A stretch of DNA of 64,000 nucleotides from Actinomadura sp. J1-007 (lineage in GTDB: Bacteria; Actinomycetota; Actinomycetes; Streptosporangiales; Streptosporangiaceae), in the NCBI RefSeq assembly GCF_009793335.1, contig NZ_WING01000002.1:1302001-1366000 (forward strand). The letters are read 5' to 3'. Each line of letters opens with the position of its first letter. Positions within the stretch are counted from its first letter, which is position 1. Shown here in pieces: positions 57,799 through 64,000 of the stretch. Under the pieces are notes generated by a model. It searched no databases, had not been told where the DNA came from, and saw only the letters and a program-made list of their open reading frames with translations. A program made the translations under genes and the position numbers.

Positions 57799-58985
57799 TC
57801 AGGCGGACCCTTCCAGTGCGGAGACGGGGAGGCGGGGGACACGGGGGAGGGGACGCGCGGGCCGTGTCCGCGCAGGAGGGGCAGGACGTTCTCGCCGACC
57901 CGGTACGCCTCCTCCAGATGCGGGACCCCGGCGAGGACGAACGCGTCCACGCCGAGCCCGATCAGCTCGTCGAGCCGTTCGGCGACCTGCGCGTAGGAAC
58001 CGACGAGCCCGAACGCGGGGCCGCCGCGCAGCAGGTGGAAGCCGCCCCACACGTTCGGGGACGCCTCCAGCTCGCGGAACCCGGTGACGGGCCAGTCCAC
58101 GAACGACTGCCCGCGCAGCCAGCCGACCGAGTCGCCGCTCGCCTCGGGGCCGCGCAGCAGCGCCGGGTCCACGTGCCGCCAGCCGCGGCGGATCTCGTCC
58201 CACGCCTCGTCCTCGGTCGGCCGGGCGAGCACGTCGATCCGCACCGCGAACCTCGGCGCCCGGCCGAGCGCCCCGCTGTGCTCGCGGACCTGCTCGAACT
58301 TCGCGGCCAGCGCGTCGAACGGCTCCAGCCACGACAGGTAGTGGTCGGCGTGCCGCCCGGCCGCCCGGATCGCGGCGGGCGACGACCCCGAGAAGTAGAT
58401 CTCCGGGAACGGCTGCCGGGCGAGCGGCTCGGGCAGACGCGCGCCCTCCACCCGGTAGAACCGGCCGTCGTAGTCGAACGGCCCGCCGCCCCACACGCCC
58501 TTCAGCACGTCGAGGAACTCCGACGTGCGGGCGTACCGGTCGTCGTGGTCCACCCGGTCGCCCCACCAGAGCTGCGCGGGCCCGCCGCCGCCGGAGATCA
58601 CGTTGTAGACGACCCGGCCGCCGGTCGCGCGCTGGAGGCTCGCCGACATCCGCGCGGCCTGCACCGGATGCAGGAACCCCGGCTGGTAAGCGATCATGAA
58701 CCGGTAGGTGGCGGTCTCGCGGGCGAGGCTCGCGGCGGCGGCCCACGGGTCGTCGGTGAACGGGAACGACGGCAGCAGCCCGCCGACGAACCCCGCCAGC
58801 TCCGACGCCCGCGCCACGTCCGCCATGTGGTCCAGGTGCGTGTAGCCGTCGCGGCGGCCCGCGCGGACGCCCGGCGCGACGCTGCCCGGCACGACCGGCG
58901 ACCAGTCCCCGCGCGTGACGGCGCGGCGGCGCAGCGACCGCTGGTCGCCGTGCGTGCCGATCCGCCAGTAGATGTCAACCGGCAT
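57799..58985 (-). CDS. ssuD: SsuD-like FMNH2-dependent alkanesulfonate monooxygenase
   Basis: Starts MPVDIYWRIGTHGDQRS. About 380 residues of LLM fold with 'FMIAYQPGFLHPVQAARMSA', 'RVVYNVISGGGGPAQLWWG', 'DRYARTSEFLDVLKGVWGGG', 'EIYFSGSSPAAIRAAGRHAD' and 'GVPHLEEAYRVGENVLPLL', close to E. coli SsuD. It splits the C-S bond of alkanesulfonates with FMNH2 and O2. Raw frame continues into the next gene; one extra C in a CCCC/CCCCC run (57842-57851 region) gives a stop at 57801-57799, 1 bp before the next ATG. Needs a flavin reductase not seen here. Overlaps the previous gene by 11 bp. Confidence 0.82.
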
Positions 58986-59994
58986 GCCCGGCCTCCTCCC
59001 TCTCCCTCTCGCTCTCGGCCGGGCGGCCGGAGGGGTCCGCCCCGCCGTCCTCCCGGCCGTCCCGCCGCAACAGCGGGATCAGGTTCTCCCCGAGCCGGTA
59101 CGCCTCCTCCACGTACGGGCTCGCCTCCAGCACGAACGTCGCCACGCCCCGCCGCTCGTGCGCGCGCAGCGCCTCCGCGACGTGCCCGTACGCCCCGACG
59201 AGCGCGGACGCCGGGACGGTCCCGCGGTGTCCGAGGGCCGTGCGCGCCTCGTCGTCGTCCTCGCGCGCCAGCACCGGCAGCCGCAGCCCGTACGCCACGG
59301 TCCGGCCCCGGGACGCCGCGCGCTCGCCGAGCGCGGGGATCAGCGTGTCCAGGTCGTCGTAGGCGTCGAACAGGTGCACGTCGGCGTGCAGCGCCGACAG
59401 GTCGAGCGCCTCCGCCGACGTCCCCGACAGGAACACGCGGGGGAACGGCTGCTCGGCCAGCGGCGCCTGGAAGCCGCCCGCGAGGACCTGGAAGTGGCGG
59501 CCCTCGTAGGTGTAGTCCTCCTCGCGCCACACGCCCTTGGCGATCGTGAGGAACTCCTCGGCGCGGGCGTACCGTTCGGGGCCCTCGGTGAAGTCGCCCT
59601 GCGCCCGCGCGGTGGCCGGGTCGAGATCGACCGAGAGCAGCCAGTCGAGCCGTCCGCCCGAGAACCGCTGGAGCGAGGCCGACACCTTCGCCGCGTACAC
59701 CGGCGTCGCGACCCCGGGGTGGAATCCCGCGACGCCGCGCAGCCACCGGTTGCGCCGCAGCAGCCCGGCCGTCACGACGAGTGACTCCTCGCCCGCCGGG
59801 TCGAACGGCACGAGGACGCCGTCCCACCCGGTGACCTCGGCGGCCCGGCCGATCTGCTCCAGATGGTCGAACGGCCCGTACGCCCCCGGCCGCGGGTCGG
59901 TGTGGGCGGGAACGCGCGCGGGCCCGGACGGCTCCCAGTCGCCGCGCTGCCCGTCCCCGCGGGTGGGGACGGTCGCGATGAACTCGGCGCTCAC
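58975..59994 (-). CDS. LLM flavin-dependent monooxygenase (second, sulfonate-type)
   Basis: GTG 59994 overlaps the desulfinase stop (GTGA). The 339-residue protein (start MSAEFIATVPTRGDGQRGDW) has 'DGVLVPFDPAGEESLVVTAG', 'KVSASLQRFSGGRLDWLLS', 'VFLSGTSAEALDLSALHAD', and 'ASPYVEEAYRLGENLIPLL'. It is a diverged paralogue of the SsuD-like neighbour and could oxidise a sulfone, sulfonate or thioether. Position beside a DszB-like desulfinase suggests it makes a sulfinate for that enzyme, like DszA. Ends in a charged tail. Confidence 0.78.
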   Translation of the reverse strand: MSAEFIATVPTRGDGQRGDWEPSGPARVPAHTDPRPGAYGPFDHLEQIGRAAEVTGWDGVLVPFDPAGEESLVVTAGLLRRNRWLRGVAGFHPGVATPVYAAKVSASLQRFSGGRLDWLLSVDLDPATARAQGDFTEGPERYARAEEFLTIAKGVWREEDYTYEGRHFQVLAGGFQAPLAEQPFPRVFLSGTSAEALDLSALHADVHLFDAYDDLDTLIPALGERAASRGRTVAYGLRLPVLAREDDDEARTALGHRGTVPASALVGAYGHVAEALRAHERRGVATFVLEASPYVEEAYRLGENLIPLLRRDGREDGGADPSGRPAESEREREEAGHAG

Positions 59995-61058
59995 GCCGCC
60001 ACCCCCTCCTCCACGCGCAGGCGGGCGAGCCGCAGCGGCTCGGGCGCGGCCCAGGCGTCCACGTCCACGTCGGCGTCGAGGAACCCGTGGACCAGCAGGA
60101 AGTCCTTCTGCGCGCGCAGCAGGCCGAGCCGTTCGTCCGACAGGTCCGGGTGGAGCGAGCGGTGGAAGCCGTCGCGGTAGGCGGTCGCGACCCCCTCCGC
60201 GCCCGACCGGGTCTCGCCCGCGAGGATCTCCCGCACCCGCTCCGGATGGCCCGCCGCCCAGTCGGCGGCCCGCAGCGTCTCCGCGAGGAACGTCACGACC
60301 AGGTCGGGGCGCTCCTCCAGCAGCCGCGCGTGCACGGTGATCGGCCGCGGCGTGCCGTTGTTGACGCGGGTCCGGCGGTCGGGGTGGGCGTCCAGGTCGA
60401 CGGCCACGGACAGGCCCAGCTCCCGCGCCTGCTCGGCGGCCCGCGCGCCCTTGGCGTACGCCGCGTCCACCTCGCCGCGCGCGAGCGCGTCCAGGCCGGG
60501 CCAGGCGACCGCGCGTCCGCGCGCGTCCCGTCCGACCGAGGGGGACGGGTCGGCGGGCACCTCGGCGAACGTCACGTCGTCCAGCGTCAGGCCGCCCTGC
60601 GCGAGCGCGCCCTTCACGCCGTGCAGCGCCATCGCGCGCGGGAAGCTCCGCGTCCGCGTCCCGGCCCAGCCGGGCAGCGCGACCCGCGCGCCGCGCAGGC
60701 CCGCGGCGTCCCCGATGCCCGAGCCGGGGCGGACCAGGATCGACTGCCACTCCTCGATCCAGGTGAGGCCGATCAGCCGCGTCGGGGCGCCCGCCGAGCG
60801 GGCCGCGAGCGCGGGCACGTTGCCGCCCTCGCGGAACAGCCCCAGCAGGCCGTGGTCGAAGTGGTGCCGGGCCAGCTCCGGACCCGCGTCCTGGAGCACC
60901 CCGACGTCCAGGCCCTCCCGGGCGAACGCCTCGTCCAGCCGGCCGAGGCGGTGCGCGAGCCCGCTCGCGGTCGGCACCGGGCAGCGGGTGAACCAGATCC
61001 TGCCGAGGTCGTCTTGCCTGTCTTGCCTGTGTTGCTTGCCTTGCTCCGTCGAGGTCAC
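59991..61058 (-). CDS. DszB-like sulfinate desulfinase
   Basis: GTG 61058 follows GGAGAA and overlaps the ATPase stop. The 355-residue protein (DszB: 365) has no signal peptide but a short repetitive polar start (GKQHRQDRQDD). Residues aligned to DszB's active site are visible: Cys26 in 'FTRCPVPTASG' (DszB Cys27, both followed by PVP), His66 with Phe67 (DszB His60-Phe), Arg76-Glu-Gly-Gly (RxGG; DszB Arg70). The rest has the periplasmic-binding fold: 'LVRPGSGIGDAAGLRGARVA', 'NNGTPRPITVHARLLEE'. It would release sulfite from an aryl or alkyl sulfinate. Substrate unknown. Confidence 0.78.
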   Translation of the reverse strand: MTSTEQGKQHRQDRQDDLGRIWFTRCPVPTASGLAHRLGRLDEAFAREGLDVGVLQDAGPELARHHFDHGLLGLFREGGNVPALAARSAGAPTRLIGLTWIEEWQSILVRPGSGIGDAAGLRGARVALPGWAGTRTRSFPRAMALHGVKGALAQGGLTLDDVTFAEVPADPSPSVGRDARGRAVAWPGLDALARGEVDAAYAKGARAAEQARELGLSVAVDLDAHPDRRTRVNNGTPRPITVHARLLEERPDLVVTFLAETLRAADWAAGHPERVREILAGETRSGAEGVATAYRDGFHRSLHPDLSDERLGLLRAQKDFLLVHGFLDADVDVDAWAAPEPLRLARLRVEEGVAA

Positions 61059-61798
61059 GGTTCTCCTACTCCGAGGTGGGACAGGAACGAGCGCCGGTAT
61101 CCGGCGGCGGCGGGGTCGTCGCGGTCGCGCGGCCTCGGCAGGCCGATCCGCCGGTCGGCGGCGAACGCGCCGTCGCGCAGCACCGCGACGCGGTCGGCGA
61201 GCCGCAGCGCCTCGTCCACGTCGTGGGTGACGAGCACCACCGCCGGGCGGTGCCGCGCGCACAGCTCGGCGACCAGGTCCTGCGTCCGCATCCGGGTGAG
61301 CGCGTCGAGCGCGGCGAACGGCTCGTCCAGCAGCAGCACCTGCGGCTCGCGGACCAGCGCGCGGGCGAGCGCGACGCGCTGCGCCTCGCCGCCCGACAGC
61401 GTCGCGGGCCACGCCCGCTCGTACCCCTCCAGGCCGACCTCCGCGAGCGCGCGCCGCCCCGCCTGCCGCGCCGAGCGGGGCAGGCCGAGCGTCACGTTCG
61501 CGAGGACGCGGCGCGACTGGACGAGCCGCGGCTCCTGGTAGACGGTCGTGCGGCGCGGGGCGGCGAGCACGGTGCCCGCGTCGGGCCGTTCCAGCCCGGC
61601 GAGCACGCGCAGCAGCGTCGTCTTTCCGGTGCCGCTCGGGCCGAGCAGGGCGAAGAACTCGCCGCGCCCGATCTCCAGGTCGACGCCGTCCAGGACGGTC
61701 TTCGCGCCGAACGCCTTGCGCAGCCCCTCGATCCGCACCGCCGGGACGGCGCCGCCGGTCCCGGTTCCGGCTTCGGTTCCGACCCCGGTCTCGGTCAT
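61055..61798 (-). CDS. ssuB: ABC transporter ATPase, sulfonate type
   Basis: ATG 61798 overlaps the permease stop (ATGA). 247 residues: Walker A 'LLGPSGTGKTTLLRVLAG', Q-loop 'TTVYQEPRLVQSRRV', signature 'TLSGGEAQRVALARALV', Walker B 'QVLLLDEPFAALDALTR', and H-loop 'VVLVTHDVDEALRL'. Powers import of the sulfur compound with the permease and lipoprotein. Extra Gly/Thr-rich N-terminal 15 residues. Confidence 0.88.
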   Translation of the reverse strand: MTETGVGTEAGTGTGGAVPAVRIEGLRKAFGAKTVLDGVDLEIGRGEFFALLGPSGTGKTTLLRVLAGLERPDAGTVLAAPRRTTVYQEPRLVQSRRVLANVTLGLPRSARQAGRRALAEVGLEGYERAWPATLSGGEAQRVALARALVREPQVLLLDEPFAALDALTRMRTQDLVAELCARHRPAVVLVTHDVDEALRLADRVAVLRDGAFAADRRIGLPRPRDRDDPAAAGYRRSFLSHLGVGEP

Positions 61799-62667
61799 CG
61801 GGCCGTCACCGCCCCGCGCCACGGCATCGCGAGCCGTTCCGCCCCGCGGATCACCAGGTCGATGAGCAGCCCGATCAGCGCGTAGACGAGGATGCACAGC
61901 ACCATGTAGTCGTTGCGGTAGTACTGCTGGGCGAGGGTGACCAGGTAGCCGATGCCCTCCGTCGCGCCGACCTGCTCGGCGGCGATCAGCCCGGTGAGCG
62001 ACACCGACAGGCTGATCCGCAGCGCCATCAGGATGCTCGGCAGCGCGCTCGGCACGATCACCGCCGCCGCGAGCCTCGGCCCGCGCAGCCCGAACCCGCG
62101 CGCCGCCTCCACCACCTTGCGGTCCACGCCGCGCACGCCGAGGTAGGTGTAGGCGTACATCGGCGCGACCGCCGCCACGGCGATGAGCAGCACCTTGAAC
62201 GTCTCGCCGACCCCGAACCAGGAGATGAACAGCGGCACCAGCGCGAGGAACGGCACGGCCCGCTTCATCTGCATCACCGGGTCCACCAGCTCCTCGCCGA
62301 GCGCCGACAGGCCCGCCGCGACGCCGAGGACCAGCCCGGCGCCCGCGCCGATCAGCACGCCGAGCGCCGCGCGGCGGCCGGAGGCGAGCAGGAAGTCGCC
62401 GAGCTGCCCGGTCGAGGCCAGCTCCCGCAGCGCGCCGGCCACCGCGCCCGGCCCGGCGAGCACGTCCTCGGGGATCCGGCCGCTGGACGAGCCGTACCAC
62501 CAGGCGGCGACCAGCAGCAGCGGCACCGCCGCGCGGACGGCGAGGGAGACGCCGGGGCGGCGGGGCCGCGACCCGAGCCGTTCGGGAGGACGCAGGTCCG
62601 CGGCGCCGTCGTCGCTCGCGGCGACGGCCGGTACGGACGGGGAGGCAGGGGACTTCTCCAGCGTCAC
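61795..62667 (-). CDS. ssuC: ABC transporter permease, sulfonate type
   Basis: GTG 62667 overlaps the binding-protein stop (GTGA). The 290-residue protein has a polar N-terminus and about six helices, with the EAA-type loop 'VVEAARGFGLRGPRLAAAV' followed by 'IVPSALPSILMALRISLSV', as in SsuC/TauC. Other family parts: 'FISWFGVGETFKVLLIAVA', 'AEQVGATEGIGYLVTLAQQY'. Confidence 0.87.
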   Translation of the reverse strand: MTLEKSPASPSVPAVAASDDGAADLRPPERLGSRPRRPGVSLAVRAAVPLLLVAAWWYGSSSGRIPEDVLAGPGAVAGALRELASTGQLGDFLLASGRRAALGVLIGAGAGLVLGVAAGLSALGEELVDPVMQMKRAVPFLALVPLFISWFGVGETFKVLLIAVAAVAPMYAYTYLGVRGVDRKVVEAARGFGLRGPRLAAAVIVPSALPSILMALRISLSVSLTGLIAAEQVGATEGIGYLVTLAQQYYRNDYMVLCILVYALIGLLIDLVIRGAERLAMPWRGAVTAR

Positions 62668-63749
62668 GACGGCCCTCCCGACGGCGAGGAGGACGCCGGG
62701 GACGGCGGCGCGGCGCCGTTCCCGCGCAGGTCGAAGATGACGTCCTGCGGGCGGATGTCGGCGGGCAGCACGCCGTAGGCGCGGAACACGTCGTTCACGG
62801 ACCGGACGTACGCGGCGTCGCCCTTCCCCGCCGGGCGCGGGACGTTCTGGTAGCGGGCCTTGGCGAGGTCGTCGTCGAGGCGCGCGCCCGACACCGCCGA
62901 GGGGCCTTTCTTCAGGAAGACGTTCTGGAACCTGCCCGGGTCCTGCTTCTCCTGCCGCGTCAGCTCGCCCAGCACGTCGAGGAACGCCGACACCGCGCGC
63001 GGGTGCCGGTCGAGCAGCTCGGTGCGGGCCGCCCAGATGTTGACGTCCCGGTCCGGGAGGTCGCGGCCGTGCACGAGCACCCGCGCGCCCTTCGCGACGA
63101 CCTGCGGGTAGGCGTCCACGATGGCCCACCAGGCGTCCACCTTGCCCGTCGCGAACGCCGACGCGCCCTGGATCGGGTTGAGGTAGACCCGCTTCACCCG
63201 GTCGGCGGGGATCCCGGCCTGCTTGAGCGCGAGCAGCAGCAGGTACTCGCCGCGCCCGCCCTTGTTGACCGCGACCTGCTTGCCGACCAGGTCGCGGACG
63301 GACCGCGCGGGGCTGTCCGCGGGCACGACCAGGCCGTCCTCGTAGGGCGCGGCCCGGTCGGCCACGGGGTCGGTGAACGCGAAGATCTTGATGTCGCGGC
63401 CGTTGGCCAGGTAGCCGAGCGCGGGGGAGACCGCGCCCTCCAGCACGTTCACCGAGCCCGAGCGCACCGCGTCGATCGTCGCGGTGAACGAGGCGTACGA
63501 CCCGCCCCACTCGACCCGGGCCCCGGCCGCCCTCAGCCGCCGCTCCAGGATGCCCTCCCGTTTGGCGTAGGCGAGCACGCCCGCGTTGCCGGGGTCCTTC
63601 AGCCTGATCACCGCGGCGCCGGGGCCGCCGCCCGCGCCGCCCGCCGTCGCCGACCCGCCGCAGGCGGCGGTGAGGCAGAGCAGCGCGGCGGCCAGCGCGG
63701 CCGCCGCGGGGCGGGCCGCGACGCGTGGTCGAGGTCGGGGTGTCGGCAT
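62664..63749 (-). CDS. ssuA: ABC sulfonate-binding lipoprotein
   Basis: The 361-residue protein has a signal peptide and lipobox LTAACGG (Cys near residue 30), so it is tethered outside the membrane. Binding-fold motifs: 'VRSGSVNVLEGAVSPALGYL', 'IKIFAFTDPVADRAAPY', 'VNKGGRGEYLLLLALKQAG', 'GKVDAWWAIVDAYPQVVAKG', 'DVNIWAARTELLDRHP'. SsuA/TauA type; the exact substrate is not predictable. First gene of the leftward operon, so its promoter lies at 63750-63940. Confidence 0.86.
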   Translation of the reverse strand: MPTPRPRPRVAARPAAAALAAALLCLTAACGGSATAGGAGGGPGAAVIRLKDPGNAGVLAYAKREGILERRLRAAGARVEWGGSYASFTATIDAVRSGSVNVLEGAVSPALGYLANGRDIKIFAFTDPVADRAAPYEDGLVVPADSPARSVRDLVGKQVAVNKGGRGEYLLLLALKQAGIPADRVKRVYLNPIQGASAFATGKVDAWWAIVDAYPQVVAKGARVLVHGRDLPDRDVNIWAARTELLDRHPRAVSAFLDVLGELTRQEKQDPGRFQNVFLKKGPSAVSGARLDDDLAKARYQNVPRPAGKGDAAYVRSVNDVFRAYGVLPADIRPQDVIFDLRGNGAAPPSPASSSPSGGPS

Positions 63750-63803
63750 GGTGATGCGCCCTTCGAGGAGGTCCGAGCGCCCCGGCGGAACGCGCCGGGG
63801 GAT

Positions 63804-63892
63804 ATTTCCGATAATTCCGGTAGGGAAACCCGGAAGTCAAGTGAGCGGGCCGGGATTGCGGGCGGACCTATACTCGTTCGGTAAAGCGAACG
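63804..63892. promoter_or_regulatory. Divergent regulatory region of the sulfur operon
   Basis: Between the lipoprotein gene and a likely plus-strand gene. Tandem half-sites ATTTCCGATA (63804-63813) and ATTCCGGTA (63814-63822); a -10-like TATACT (63869-63874) for the plus strand; and a palindrome CGTTCG-N6-CGAACG (63875-63892) just downstream of it. The latter suits an operator for an autoregulated regulator gene. No -35 box is obvious. Confidence 0.5.
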
Positions 63893-63941
63893 TCGGCCGT
63901 CCGGCCGGGTTCGGCGGGCGAGACGGGACGAGGGGACGGGC

Positions 63942-64000
63942 GTGGTCGCGTCAGGCGAGTCGGTGCGGGAGGGCGGCGAGGCGGCGGGCGAGTCGATCCG
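63942..64000 (+). CDS. Start of a divergent gene (partial)
   Basis: GTG 63942 follows GAGGGGACGG, and the frame stays open to the window edge (19 full codons, start MVASGESVREGGEAAGES). Too short to identify. A regulator of the sulfur operon would fit the divergent position and upstream palindrome. Confidence 0.35.
   Translation, partial: MVASGESVREGGEAAGESI

Noticed and set aside
61008..61045. Short repeats of CTTGCCTGT type
   Set aside because: They encode a polar low-complexity N-terminus of the desulfinase. No spacing or dyad suggests a protein site.

Overview
The window comes from a very GC-rich actinomycete: G or C at almost every third codon position, frequent GTG starts, and SsuD/DszB-like sulfur genes and TetR/MBL/amidase sets typical of soil actinomycetes. 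It looks like an Actinomadura/Streptosporangiales-type genome, but that placement is only an impression from protein style.

Positions 1-23.3 kb are most of a tailed-phage prophage, continuing off the left edge. Reading leftward from the right end: a tyrosine integrase (22039-23049), a small membrane/coiled-coil gene, a plus-strand XRE repressor (20840-21367) divergent from a Cro-like regulator (20451-20696) with a repeated operator between them, then a long minus-strand operon. The operon first carries many small early proteins, often with zinc-finger motifs and joined by ATGA/GTGA overlaps. It then has a replication-initiator-like gene with four 22-bp-spaced iterons and an AT-rich flank inside its own coding sequence (a lambda-O-like origin), a methyltransferase, HNH nuclease and PrimPol, then the head genes: small and large terminase, portal, MuF protein, scaffold, decoration protein, capsid and head-tail adaptors. 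Two plus-strand genes (8017-8541 and a lipoprotein at 10756-11313) look like lysogeny cargo. The right junction cuts a cyclase-family hydrolase gene whose 3' part remains at 23290-23922.

From 23.3 to 34.8 kb is chromosome: the cyclase remnant and a TPP enzyme; a TetR module (MBL hydrolase divergent from a GatC/AtzG-like small protein plus amidase, then tetR) with three near-identical operators; glpF-glpK glycerol uptake; a secreted trypsin-like protease; a pyruvyltransferase-family protein; and a DUF2267 gene.

From 34.9 to 48.3 kb is a surface-glycan locus. One minus-strand operon, most genes overlapping by 4 bp, encodes a NodU/CmcH carbamoyltransferase, a GT2-GmhB fusion, two GT9 heptosyltransferase-like proteins, two further glycosyltransferases, GmhA, an HldE-type kinase/nucleotidyltransferase, an SDR and a UDP-glucuronate-decarboxylase-like enzyme. 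This is nearly the full ADP-heptose pathway, unusual for a Gram-positive organism. Two paralogous GT2 genes diverge from it.

From 48.3 to 64 kb come a CtaG-like protein and DUF2243 protein, an aldo/keto reductase, an acyl-CoA synthetase divergent from paaZ, a fused E1 2-oxoacid dehydrogenase, and an organosulfur operon: SsuA-like lipoprotein, permease, ATPase, a DszB-type desulfinase, two LLM flavin monooxygenases and a signal-less SsuA-like protein.

A window-wide caveat: about a dozen genes are broken or wrongly fused by what looks like one missing base in a short G or C run. In nearly every case adding one base restores a full-length family member, often with a 4-bp gene overlap. I treat these mainly as likely sequencing errors and flag each one.
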